From positions 18,568,899 through 18,632,898 of the forward strand of contig NC_084678.1 of assembly GCF_028389875.1 (NCBI RefSeq): 64,000 nucleotides of DNA. The letters are read 5' to 3'. Below are positions 42,201 through 54,022 of the stretch, one piece after another. Source of the DNA: Rhea pennata (Eukaryota > Chordata > Aves > Rheiformes > Rheidae). Numbering within the stretch: the stretch's first letter is position 1; each line of letters opens with the position of its first letter. The notes below the pieces were generated by a model that saw only the letters and a program-made list of their open reading frames with translations, did not search any database and was not told the DNA's origin. The position numbers were made by a program, and so were the translations under genes.

Positions 42201-44481
42201 GCACAGAGGTGATCTGGTGGCGCTGAAGTGGAATGGAAACCAGGCCTCATCACCGACTAGGTCAGATAACCTTGAGCAAGTTGGAAAATCCCCTTGTCCT
42301 CACTTTATCTGTAAAATACTATCTCCAGACAGTATTCCTGAGCTCTGTAAAGTGCTTTTATAACTATTGATGAGGGGGAAGTGTGTAAAGTGCAGATATA
42401 GATCAACACCCCCTCTACATAAAGGGCAGCCTGAGAAGGTAGCTAAAATTACATATGCTGGGTTCTGGAGCTTCATATGCAGGTCTCCATTCTTGTACAC
42501 AGTCTTGTACACAGATAATGAGTGCTGAGGGCAAGTTTTTTTCATCAAAGGCATTGTATGGAAACGAGTAGCACTCTATACACTCAGGAGATCTGCTCTC
42601 TTCCTCTGCTTGTGGCTGTAAGAGGTTTGATATGCCTGTGCTCTCTTACCTGACTGAAGTCCCAGGGTTGTGCCAGAATTGCATTTTCAGTCCCTCCGTA
42701 GATGATACCATCTTGGTTAAGGATGTACTCCTGCCGCTGTGCTTCATTACCCAAGAACACTTCATCATCTAGATGGGGGTTGGGGGGAGGGGAGGAAACA
42801 GGAGGAAAGATTTTCTGGTCTCAGATGCAATTACATCTCTGTTCCATTAGCAGATTTCACTGTGCTTAGGCAGTCCCTATCTGAGGGAAAATGTCACTGA
42901 TTCTGAATCGGGCAGGAAAACTATTTCATTGCAGTTTCTCTCTGTCCAGTCCAAAATGTTCCTCCAGCCCTAGGCTGCTGTGCTAATCAGCTCTTTTACT
43001 GTCCTAGCTGTTGACTTCTCTGTACCAAAGAACAATACAGCGGCCTTGATCAGACCAATTATAATTTTGACTCATCTTTAAATCTTTATTTTAGGAAACT
43101 GAGATTATCAAACATTTTTTACCTTAACAGGAGAACAGGGTGCTGACAAGAGGGCAGGAGTGCTGAGGCAGGCAGCTTTGAGCTGTACTAGGCCCTACCT
43201 CTTTCCTGAGGTGCTGTGAGAAGCAGGGCAGAAGTAGAGGGGAACACTAGATGAACTGGCCTCAACGTCTCCCAGCAATGTGCTGGAGCTCAAAGCTGTT
43301 TATGTGAAATAACTGATCCCAGCCTGCCTTTACGTTGATGACCACATACCTTGGCACCAGGGATTAAAGAGAAGGGTGAAGCTGCCCAGCAGATGATAAG
43401 ATTTGGAGGCACGTAAGAGCAAAGCATACTGGCCAATGGCTGCGTTGGCAGGTGTGTTCACAGAGATGGTCCAGGAGCATGAGTCCTGCTCCTCTAGTGC
43501 TGCACTCCACTGCTTTTGATCTCCCAGGATGGAGATGGGGAATTCAATCTGGGTTTCATCTGCTTTGGATGGATGGGATCCTGCAGCCAAAGGCATCTGG
43601 TTATGTTTACTTCAGACATGCATCCCAACCCCCTGCAAATTGCTGAGACCATATCTAGATCTGGGGCTGTAGCTCTTCTTTTGTGTGGGAGACTCTTAAT
43701 CCTTTAGCAGCTTAATACTGCTATCTTAGCCCCTAGAGAATCTTCCTGAGGCTTGTGCTGGAGTCAAGCCTGCTTGTTTGAAAGTGGAACATGTACTTCA
43801 TAGATTTGTAGAAACCAGGAAGAGCCACAGTGGTGCAGACCTACTGCTCCTGGGAATCAGTATCCTGTGACAAAAGCCACAGCCAAGTGCTCGGATTGTG
43901 GTAGAACAAGTTGGGAGCAAATGGTGCTCTGTCTTGAGGGGCCTCACTAGAAAACATTCTGTAACAGAAGACATCTGTAACAGGATAGCTGAGTTAGAAC
44001 ATTCCTAAACAAAAAGCCAGGAGTGAGAAAAGTCCCTGTGAGACCTCTTGCATCATTGAGCTGTGAACCTGCATTGACTACTGTGCTAGAATGTCTTTTC
44101 TAGAAAGACATCTAGTCTTGACCCTGCCTGCCAGTCCCAGCAGCAGGAGACTCTACTATGGTTTAGATAAAGTTCATTTGCCTCACTTCTAAATGTGGAC
44201 ACATCTGTCTGGCTCTAAAGGTGGCTCTCGCCACCAGCTCTGTTCTTCAGGTTGGTGGAGCACTGGAGCTGCAATAGGCACGATAATGGTGTTACCTGTC
44301 TGTACTATGAGGAAGGTTCTCTTCAGCTGCTGCAGGTAGTTGTGTATAGGAGCTGTGAAGCTCACAGTAATGCTGAATGGCTGCCCCCGCCTCACCACAA
44401 GCCTGTCAGTGCTGATTTCTTTTGTGTGGTGATTATTGTTGTTCACTGCAATCTTGAAATCACATTTTTTGTTGCTCAGAC
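36299..44481 (-). CDS. EPB42: Erythrocyte membrane protein band 4.2, with transglutaminase triad intact
   Basis: In mammals this catalytically dead transglutaminase relative ties band 3 to ankyrin under the red-cell membrane. Exons 2-13: 44481-44296, 43580-43350, 42768-42650, 41913-41797, 41399-41222, 40828-40690, 40338-40235, 39923-39681, 38814-38494, 38150-37990, 37495-37362, 36449-36299; 2084 bases in one frame, about 695 residues (human 691). Identity rests on EPB42-type segments: [78 protein letters not shown] and the end [12 protein letters not shown]. Unlike human EPB42 it has YGQCWVFAA (Cys codon 41250-41252), TFHVWNE (His 40329-40331) and WQALDAT (Asp 40260-40262). The loop usually reading HDTDRNLS is HNTNSNLR, so calcium binding may be altered. 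Exon 1, expected to hold a few codons, was not found. Confidence 0.9.
36563..36593. repeat. (CAAA)n microsatellite
   Basis: About seven CAAA units after a C-run, in EPB42 intron 12. Confidence 0.8.
37491..37624. repeat. EPB42: Perfect 67-base tandem duplication carrying an EPB42 splice acceptor
   Basis: 37491-37557 and 37558-37624 are identical. On the minus strand each copy contains a long pyrimidine tract, ctctaacag and the first five bases of EPB42 exon 12. The copy nearer the exon supplies the acceptor used in the model (exon start 37495); the other offers an equal acceptor 67 bases upstream. Use of that one would add 67 bases and shift the frame. Confidence 0.9.
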
Positions 44482-45525
44482 CTGTAGCATGAGAAGAGCA
44501 AGTGAGCTTGGGATTTTGTGAGCTGCTCACTCTCTACCCCTGAGCTTCATCGTGAGACACACAACAACAGCTGATGTTTCCACTCAGACTTTACCCCCTT
44601 CTTCCCCAGTGACTGTAAGGGCCTTCCCTCTAAGCTTGGTTGTTCAGGTGTCAGGTGGCTAATGAGCTGCCTTTGCTTATACCTTAGCATCATTAAGCGA
44701 ACAAAGGAAATACACAAAAGCACCTTCTACCCAGCCAAGTACATAGAACAGATCTGACCGTTCAAATAATACAGAGGTTGTGTTTAGCATTGAGCATGCA
44801 CTGTAATTACACCTGCAGTCTTACACAGTGCAGTCAAGGGCACCACTAGCATGCAAAGCAACTTCTTTCCATGGGGAAACATGATTGAATTTGTGCACTG
44901 CAGATGAGGTGTTGCACCCAACCAGCCATGTGCATGCAAGGTCTTCCAGCACTTACTGCATTAGGTATGTGTGATATTCACCAAAAAGCAGCAATTGATG
45001 TAAATTTCCCAGCTGGAGAAAAAGCAGTGTTGCTGCACAGTTCTGGAGCTATAATGGACTGCAGCAAATCAGATACCAGTCATTCCCTATTTGCATCACA
45101 TTGGTTGGTAGTCTTGCACCCAGAGATGGTAGAGGCAGAAGAGTTACTCCTATTCCTTCCATCTCCTATGTATATAGCAGCCTCTGTCCAGCACCAGAAG
45201 AGAGCAAAAAAGATCGTTCATAATTTCAAGTGACCTATTCTTATCTCCTTTCATGCTCAGTGGCTTTAGCATGATCATATACTTGTATTTGTCTTCTGGT
45301 TTGATGTTCTTAATCATTCCAGGTATCTTTCTGACAAGCAGATGACAACCTGTTTTCTTTCAGCCTTGCAATTATCTTGACTTCAGTCATCTCTCCAGCT
45401 CCCAACTCATTAGTGAGGTCATTGAGCCTGTGGATTGTAACTGCTGCCCCTTATATGTATGTCCTGTCATCTACCTTCCTTCCCTGACCAAGGCTTCTCC
45501 CTTTGTTCCGGCCAATAAATAAAGC

Positions 45526-45582
45526 AAACAAACAAACAAGCAAAAAAAAACCACCACCACCACCACCAACAACAACAAAAAA
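45526..45582. repeat. AAAC / CCA / CAA compound microsatellite
   Basis: Runs of AAAC, A, CCA and CAA units follow one another directly. Confidence 0.8.
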
Positions 45583-46129
45583 TCCACAGAACATTCACCT
45601 GCTGTATAAAGCCACAGCTGCTACTTTTTGTAATTTTTGGTGGTTTGCTCTCTGCTCTGGCCTAATTTGCCTTGTCGTCTGCACTGATACCTTCTCCCAT
45701 TACTGCTTGTCCCTTCTGTGTTGGTTATGGGTGTCCCACTGAACCATGTGCTTCATTGCATTTTTCCCTTGTGAATTCTGTCATGCATAGTTTTCCGTGA
45801 CTGATTCTGTTCTGGCTCTCAAGTCCCTTTAGTGCTGTCCCAGGTCACAGCCCTGCACCAGTTTAATCTTTACAGAGCCAACTCCAACCTCCTTTATTTT
45901 CTTCTTTCTCTGTGGTGAAAATGTCTATTCTGGCTAACTGCAGTATGGAACCTTGATCTTGTACTTTCTCTACCAGTGAGAACACCTGGTCATCTCCATG
46001 CTCCAATTTTGTAGTCTGCCTTACCTCACCCCCTTCCCCATATTAAGGACAACTCGCTTGCCCTTTCTTCCAAACTCTTACAGGTCTGCCTTAGCTGCCT
46101 CTTACCACTTTTCCCAAACTCTTCTTGGT

Positions 46130-46300
46130 CACTGAGACCAATTTTTGTTTGTTTCCCCTTTATGAGCAGTCTTCTGCCTGAAATGACCTCCCTCAGCTTA
46201 ACAGTACTTTCCTGGCCCTGCCCTTTAAGAAGCTCACCTCTTCTACAAGCCCCATGAACAATGCTTTGGGCAGGGACAGTTTTTCTCCTGTACAGACAAC
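46130..46300 (+). mobile_element. Possible ancient L2-like LINE 3' remnant
   Basis: The phrases cagtcttctgcctgaaatgacc, aagctcacctcttctacaag and gggcagggacag follow one another as in the 3' end of L2-type LINEs. Divergence is high and the match is from memory. Confidence 0.3.
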
Positions 46301-49300
46301 TGGCAAATACTTGAGGCTAATCGAGGTGGCTTTTGCTCACCTTGGTCCATGTCTGGTTCACTGGTCCTGTGGAAGTTTTCAGCTTCTGCTCGCCGTCGTG
46401 GGCAATGGCTCTTTCCTTCAGCTTCCTCTAAAAATAATCCACTTACAAAGTTGTTTACTCGGTTTCCTTATACAGAGTGGGACATGATGTTGCCACCTCT
46501 CCTTCAGCTTATCTTGCTGACCTGCTGTGCAGAATTTGAGAAGGACTCTTATCTCTCAGACCACTTTAAAGAACAGAAGGGCTGACTTTTCCTACCTTCA
46601 TATGGGGATATGCTACAGTAGGATGTGAAGCTTTTAAAGCCAGACAGTGACAACTTCTTCAAACAGCTGGGGATCAGCAAGCTCAGAAGAGGAAATGCAA
46701 ATCTTAACTTGGCTCTAAGCGGTGCATAGAATGTACTTCAAATATTATTGAAGAAGTCAAAAAGCCAATGTATCCACTATCTTTGTGCCTAATTTCAAAG
46801 AGTGGAACCACCTCAAAATGAGAAAAGATGTTAAAAGCAACAACTAAAAAGTGTGAAATGTCTGTAGCATAATGCAGACTATTTAAAAACATCAAACCAA
46901 AGACTTGGACTAAATACTCTGTGACTCTTGAAGTTACTGTAAAATAAAAGAAAGGTCATTGCATGAATGACTAATTGGTCAAAAGATAAGAAACAAGACA
47001 GCAGAAATAAACAGGTTCCACTGTGGAGAGGGTCACGAGTAATTTTGCAGAAATCTATGATCTTTCACAAATTCGTGAATTGTTTTAAAAACCCATAAAA
47101 AATGAGGTGGCGAAGCTTGCTCAATTTTTCTGAGTAGTAAAGATGAGGGAGGCAACTTTGAAGTACTTGTGGAGGAATTTTTGATTTTGAATGTCTAGGC
47201 CATAAAACAGCAAGTAGAGATCAATGTAGACACATGTAAAATAGAAAAAAAGGGACCCTAATCTTACAAAAACCGTGATGCATTCAGTGGAAACTGTAGC
47301 CATGCCAGGATGAGATTTTGGATATACTACAAAACCATTGCAAAATCTGATCCAGTGAGCTTGGCATTTTTCTTACTATTTGCATATTAAACTTTACAAT
47401 TGTGTGCTTCTGTGTGTCAGTTAAGTTAAATGCAAACTTTCTTAGTAATTTACAGCTTTAGTTGTAAAAATTTACTTAAATTGCTTTGATTTTTTTAGTA
47501 AGCGAAACTAATGGAGATTACCAGATTTGCAAAAATTAGGAGACAATATAAACAGAATGGAGAAATGGACCAAAAAAAATTATGTGAGATTCGTGTCAAC
47601 AAATTCTTATATCTCAATTATATATGATTTTAATCTGTATTTTGGACCTCGTTTATATAAATAGAAGTAAAGAGTATATAATCACTGAATCACATTCTTT
47701 CAGTGTATTAAATTGTCTAAACATAAGCCCGTTGGTCATTTTCAAAACTCTGTTTTTCTTGTGTAATCAGTCATTCCACGTACACCTTTGCAGAATATGT
47801 GTTTATGTACCTTCTGTCTTGGTTTAAATACAGTCAGGTATTTATCCCATCACCATTCCCTTGTAATGAATGTATATATATTGACAGTGCCATCTCTTGG
47901 TCAAATTAGCAACTGCAGGTAGTGATGGCTAAGTTGGATGCACTGCTGAATACTTTGAATAGAGAACTATTTATTGTACCTTTGTATTTTTCATTACACC
48001 AAAAAGGAGCTAAAAAAGGAAATCTATTGAAAGTCTAAAATACACAAAAGTCTTCCATACACAATGCTCAAGTGCTTTTACTACACTTCCATTTAGTGAA
48101 AATGTTAAATTCTGATTTGGATATTTGAGATTTCCCATCTGAGATGTCAAAGAAACAGGAATTGGCCATTACAGAGGTCAAAACACTTGAGGAAGTGCTG
48201 AGATCTACTTGAGAATTGCCTCTATTTTTCTCTGGAATGTGAGGTTCTCATATTTTGGTTTCTTTAATTTTTGTCAGTTCATTCATCTGTCAGTTCAAAA
48301 ACCATTTGTTTCGCAATAAATGTTCCATAAAGGAAAGACCATAACACTGTCTGATGGTACTAAAACGCTGCAGCACCTTCTTTATCTTGCAAATGTAACT
48401 GCACTGTCAAAAAGTTGGGTTTGGACTGGTTCAGCTATTTTGTTATATGCAACCAGCAACCTGCATCTCTCTATACAGGCTTACTGAACTTTTAAGTGTG
48501 TTGATAGATATTTCCAAAGTATACATAGAAGTATTTTTGTTCCTTAAATTTTGGTGGTGAAAATGTGGTTACAACAATACTGTGGAGTAACGTTTCTTCT
48601 ATACATTTGGTGCAACTGTACTCAGAGTTGTGGATGCATGTTCCCCTCCTCTGTTACTCATTGCCTAGCTTCAGTACATTACTTTCTGCTGACAGTGATA
48701 CATTCTGTGTCAGGAGGTGGGGAAGTTAGCAGTCTTTCAGATACAATGATAGATGGCTTTACCATGTGGCTTCTCCAGAGGTTTTGCCCTAAGATCCTCC
48801 AGCAAAGTTCAGGCTCTTCAGAAGAATATTTTTAGTCTAAACTGCAAAGAGCAAATTCATTAATCTTTTAACTTATTTTATCTTACAGATTTGTTTTAAG
48901 GATGGTTATTTCATTTTCTTTTCACATGGTCATTAATTCTGTGTTTCTGGCTCCAAAAAGATAGAACACTTTCAGCAGGAACTACTGACCTCTGCTGGAG
49001 CTCCAGGAACAGCATGTGCTACAACATTCTTTTGAAATTGCTGTGTTTAGTTCTCCCCTGGAAAATCAACCCTTCCATTCAGCCTTTCACACTGACCTCT
49101 ACATTTCAGACTGGTACCAGGTTTATTATTCAGGCTTCCTTTTAGTCAAGCAGTCTAAGCAAGTACCCTACCGCTTGCATTGAGAGCTCATTGAGAGTAT
49201 TCCAGTCCATCGTATTCCACAACATTGTACAGTACGGTTGCCATCTGTCAACATAATCTGCTTGTGCATTTAACACACGTTAAGTGATGCTTCTGATACG

Positions 49301-49555
49301 TATCATTACTTGTCAAACTACAGTTTTAGCCAGAGCAGCACTTTGCTTATGCTAATTTCAGCTTCTGAATTCAAAGCTGCAGTATCATTAACACCAGCAT
49401 TAGCATGTTTAACATTGCGTGCACACAACCTGTGAGACCAGCTGCATGAAATCCATTCTTTATTGTAATGATTCAGTAACAGTTAATATTCATTCAACCA
49501 CAATTAACTAAGCCCAAACCTGTACTTGTCTCTAAACTTCAGCAAAAGCATAAGC

Positions 49556-50170
49556 ATGTACAACTTGCCAGACTGGATCAGAACAAAGGTTCATCCAATC
49601 TGATGTCTTGCCTCTGACGGTACACAACACAAGATGTGAGGCATCTTCTGAGGAAGAGTGTGCATGAGCCTGACCCTAGCAAATAAAGCATTATCTCATA
49701 TTATATGATTTTCAAGATTGACTATCTCAGGATATTCAAGATTTAATTTCACTATGAGAATACTTGTTAATTATAAATATTCTTTGTAGTAGTCCCTTCC
49801 TGTCTGCTTTCTGGTCCAACATCTAATTAAGTGGAAACCGTAGAAACACATGGTGCTGTAATCCCAGCTGAGCTGTTTCTTTATGCTGAGATGTCTTTCT
49901 TCACTTGATGCAGTTGATGTAAAACTCTGCATAGTGTATAATGGAGATTGCATTTCCACTGTGCATTTACCAAGACGAATTTCACTGATTGTTGTATTGT
50001 CACCTGTTTTGCCTTGCCGAGCCTATCTGAAGTTCCTCATAGTTTTTTGGCCCCAAGTAATTTAAATGGCTTTATGTCATGAGTGGATTTTGTACCCTTT
50101 TTGCACTCACTTCTTGCATTGCTTCTTCTGAGTGACCCCGTTCAAGTCCTTTGAGAGTCTAGATAAACTC
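49556..50170 (+). repeat. Possible old sauropsid interspersed repeat
   Basis: It begins gccagactggatcagaacaaagg and has ttcatccaatctgatgtc, a phrase pattern common in dispersed repeats of turtles and crocodiles (probably a CR1-clade LINE). The later part, with gaagttcctcatagttttt and ccccaagtaatttaaatggc, resembles another such repeat. Family and borders are uncertain. Confidence 0.3.
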
Positions 50171-53100
50171 TTGTCACTTTTTGTATCTACTACATCCCTG
50201 ACATGCTCTCCGAAGTCTAAAATAAAAGTGATGCATAGTATCCTTTGAAGTACCCATCCTGCCCAGATCTTACTGTGTTATTTGGATAGTTTTTTGTGAT
50301 TCTTGTTGTTTTACAGGTCCAAACATACATCTATAAAATTCTACATTATCCTTATTGTCTTTAAAAATAGAAGCTTTAAATGTTACAATAGCATCGTTAA
50401 TAACTGGATCTCTTTCTAATGTGGTGATCAAAAATATGGACAGCTATGTTTGCCTTTTTTTGATGTCAGCATTTCCAACTCTGACATGATACATCCATGA
50501 ATTAGATGTGAGTTTTACTCTTTGGTGGAACTTCTTGTCTCTTTTGAGCAACAAGAAATGTGTGCACTGTGCCTTTTGTTTTATCTTTTGTAGTGAGCAG
50601 CATCCTCCACATTCGATACATGAGTATGATAGATGCTGAGTGCTAAAACAATGCACCTTTGGTGACAGGCAAAACATCCCAGTGCTTTGAAACTACCAAC
50701 TATGGCTATTTCTGTTTTTTTTTTTTTTTTTTTTTTTTTAGTGTAAAGGGTAAACATTTAGTTGATTGCCTGAATCAAGGTCCTAGAAGCTTAGATCAAG
50801 AGAACGATGTGGTGGGGAGAAACATTCGCCATTCCAGTGACCTTGATGCTAATGTCTTTCAAGACCTAAGTATAAGTCGTGAAAGTTTGACTGGGTCATT
50901 TCAGCTAGCACTTGCTTGATATTTTTGAGTGATCAGAATGGAATGAGGGCTGGGTCAGCCTCTGTATTCTCAGTTTTGAACTACATATTTGTAAAGAAAA
51001 TGCCAGATTTTATTTCACCAACTCCTATTGACTACTGACTAAGGGCTATGTGAAGATTGTAGGTTTGGTAAAAGCTATTTAAATCCTGCCTTGGGTACCT
51101 AAACATTTTTATCTGTAACAATCACTCTGTTAATTGAACACTTGTCTCGCGTCTGGCACTGGCCAGATCGGTGTATATTTTGATACTGAGACTGAACTGG
51201 GTGTGGTTTGTGAGAGCTGACACCCTGACAACTTGCCAATCCCAAATGTTGCAAAGCACAAACTTTAAGGCTGATTTTTCTTTGAATAAGAGGCTTCCTC
51301 TAAAAATAGTTAATTCAGATGAAACTATATCTAGCTGTTGTAACAAACAATGTGTCTCAACTGATTTCCTGGATTATATTTTAAAAGAAATACCTAAGAA
51401 TTTGAATAGCATGGCTATACTATGCATTAAATGTAATAAGAGTCTGCATTCTTGCAAAATTAAATGATATTCAGTGAATATAATCACTACCTCAAGGCCT
51501 TTTCTGAGGCTTTAGAAAAGAGTGGAATACCCTGGCTTTCCAAACCCATGCAAGACTTAATTAATGGGCACAAAGCTACATATTCCCCTCTCCTTTGCCT
51601 GGAGAAATCTGAATTCCTATGCGTGTGTGTCTGTGTGTATATGTGTTTGCCCTTTGCAGTTTCCATTCCGGTCTCTCTGGGCTGACTGGTTCTGACAAGC
51701 TTTAGAATCCCTTGTAAGGATATATGTGGGTGGCAAAACATTGTAATCGATGTAATAAAACTGGAGTTCACATGTTTTGAAAATTTTGCTGGCTTTAAGT
51801 CAAAGAAATTTAAATGAGATCTCAGATTAATCTGTATCACAGAGTCAGTCTGACACGTTATTTCTGGGGGCAGTTGAAACTGCATTCCTTTGCAGTGCTA
51901 GATGGTGCCAGGAGGAAAGGGGCAAATTGTCTCTTAGAAACATTCAAGTCTCTGCTATTTTGGTTTGTTAAACTCTCCAAGGCATGCACACACTGCTGGG
52001 ATTTAGATACCAGTGCCATAATGTCTTCCTCACAGGGGAAGATGATGACCTACTTAAGCAGCTTTGTGGAATGAGGATGTATGACTGTTAATTGTGAATT
52101 TGCATACATAGTTCTGGTCATATGTCATGTCCTGAGCCTTCTCCTCTGATCTGCTTTCTGAGCATTTCTGGAAGTATTACCAAGTATCTGACTTTTAGAC
52201 AGAAAAATCAATCTTATTTTTCTATCTGCTTGGTGATATATGCATATGAGGAAACAGAGGTGGAACTTTTTCTGACATAAATTGCAAGGGTGGATACAGT
52301 AGTTTTACAAAAGATACGGATGAAGAGTTGGATGAAGTGTTTGATATTTGACAGCAAGTATAGATAGGTAAAAACCTTGAAGGTAGTACCAGTATAGTAG
52401 AAAAATACATGTCATAGGCTGCTGTTTCTAAAGTAGTTTCTTATGCAAATTCGGCTGATTCTCCACATTTTATTGCAAGAATTTTCTGATTGGAGCCGAG
52501 TAAAAGCACCCAACCCCTCTCTCCAGCCCCATCCTCCCAAATTTTATCAAAGTGCATTATTCTAAAATAATTAGAATCAAGGCATTAACTGATTACCTTT
52601 GGTTGGTTATGGCTTCTGATCACTACTATGCTCTGTTAGTCCTAGAATGCATTTGGACTAACAGGGAATGAGATTACAAAGCTAGGGAGCATTCTAAAAC
52701 GGGACACTACACAAATTCATTTTTTCTTTGGGAAATTGCTCATGTTTAGGCTAGCAAACCTTTTATAAATGCTCCAAAGCAATCTCTGCAGTTCCTTCTA
52801 AATAAGATACAGTACAAACTACATTTTGGGGTCCCTTGGTCTGAACAAATAGGCTAGTTCAGTCAGCTCTTCCTGTAGTAAGTCTTCCAAATTGGTACCT
52901 TTACCTTGTCTGTCATGTATATTTAAAATGCAATAAAACATTGCAGTCATTCCAGTTGGACTTACATACTTGTGCTGAGCTGTGCTCCAGTTAGAGAAAA
53001 TATTTTAGTAATAGAAAATATTTATGTCATTTCTGTCAACAGAGCAGTGTAGGTATGAATTTTGGCTTTGTCTGAAACTTCTTCCAGAGCTATTTGGCAA

Positions 53101-53848
53101 AACTGAGGTCCTAAGTTGGCAGAATGTTGGGAAATTTAGTTATTCATTATATCAGCTCATTAAAACTAGTAAACCAGAGTACAAACCTTTTCTTACTGCC
53201 TCTTTTAAAAGAGTGCAGTGTATATCTGTAAAGATTATATTATCTTTGAAGAACCTAGGAATTATATTTTTGCATATGTGATTGATATGGGAAGGAGACT
53301 TTAGCATGAGAGGCTTAAGATCTGGACAAAGCAGTATGCTGTTCCTGGAAGAGAGAAGATTGAATTTGAGGATTAGCAGGCCTTCTGAATAGTGAATGGG
53401 GTTGTGTAGGCTGTTCCAGAGAGAGGGAACTCTGTAGTAGGAGGCATGAAGATAAACAAGGGGAGTGTAAACAGGTGAAGTGGAGTGTCAGGAGAGGAGA
53501 GCAACAGGTGACCATGGTCTGTGGGAGACAGAGAGGGTTCACAGAATGAAGCCATCTTGTAATGTCAACAGGTAGGTCCCTAAGAGATATGTTTGCTTTT
53601 TGAAAGTGGAGGTGGTCCTTACTTTTCTGTTAGTAATTACTTTAACTGTCTGTTGCCTTAGGGTATAGACTGAACTTTAAAATGAGAGCCCCTAGGCCTA
53701 ACAAGCCCACAGACTCAAGGCAATGAATCCTGAATGATAGGCTCAACAAGATTTAAATGATTCAGTAATTAGCTGTCTAGGAAGCTGTAGGATACAGGTG
53801 GTTTTGGAGCTGGAGTAACCTGTATGGTGAGTGCTATGGGGGAATTAC

Positions 53849-54022
53849 CTGTACTTGTGATAAATGTAAAGTTGTCTCCAGACTGTACATTTGTTTGGAA
53901 GTTCAGGGTGATATTAAAGACCTGTCCTCTCCTCAAAATTGCTTCTGTGCTGCTATAGTCAGAGGTGTGGTGTGCAGCTTTATTCAACTTGGATTGCCAA
54001 TTGACCTTTGCTGTTTTGGGGG
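53849..54022 (-). pseudogene. Isolated transglutaminase exon 2 (TGM3/TGM6-like)
   Basis: This 174-base open exon is framed by a good acceptor (tatctttctag) and donor (ACAG then GTAATT). It encodes KVNWQSKLNKAAHHT, ILRRGQVFNITLNF and FTFITSTG, the N-terminal beta-sandwich start that follows the initiator exon in every transglutaminase. NWQ and ILRRGQ fit TGM3 best. Entry and exit phases (one base left over each side) are those of TGM exon 2. No other exon of such a gene was found in the 9.4 kb downstream, where EPB42 exon 2 comes next, so it is probably the last trace of a lost TGM copy. Because the phases match, splicing into EPB42 exon 3 is conceivable. Its own sequence is undamaged, which argues for recent loss or a retained use. 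Confidence 0.55.

Larger units (their letters stand above)
44482..53848. other. Long stretch without recognised genes upstream of EPB42
   Basis: EPB42 exon 1 and its promoter should lie in or beyond this stretch, but no short ATG exon ending with the required phase and a good donor could be chosen. No transglutaminase exon (no reading of FNPW, GQCWVF or ISTK) was seen on the minus strand. Contents noticed: an imperfect inverted repeat just outside its left edge (44091-44111), an A/CCA-rich microsatellite, two probable old repeats listed separately, and a T-run at about 50717-50739. Confidence 0.5.

Noticed and set aside
36299-44481. Calling this gene TGM5 because of [11 protein letters not shown]
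   Set aside because: Sequence outside the active site ([34 protein letters not shown]) is of EPB42 type, and the gene lies directly beside CCNDBP1 as EPB42 does.
46021-46270. Short ATG segments with donors (near 46037 and 46250, minus) as EPB42 exon 1
   Set aside because: Neither leaves the single base needed to join exon 2 in frame.
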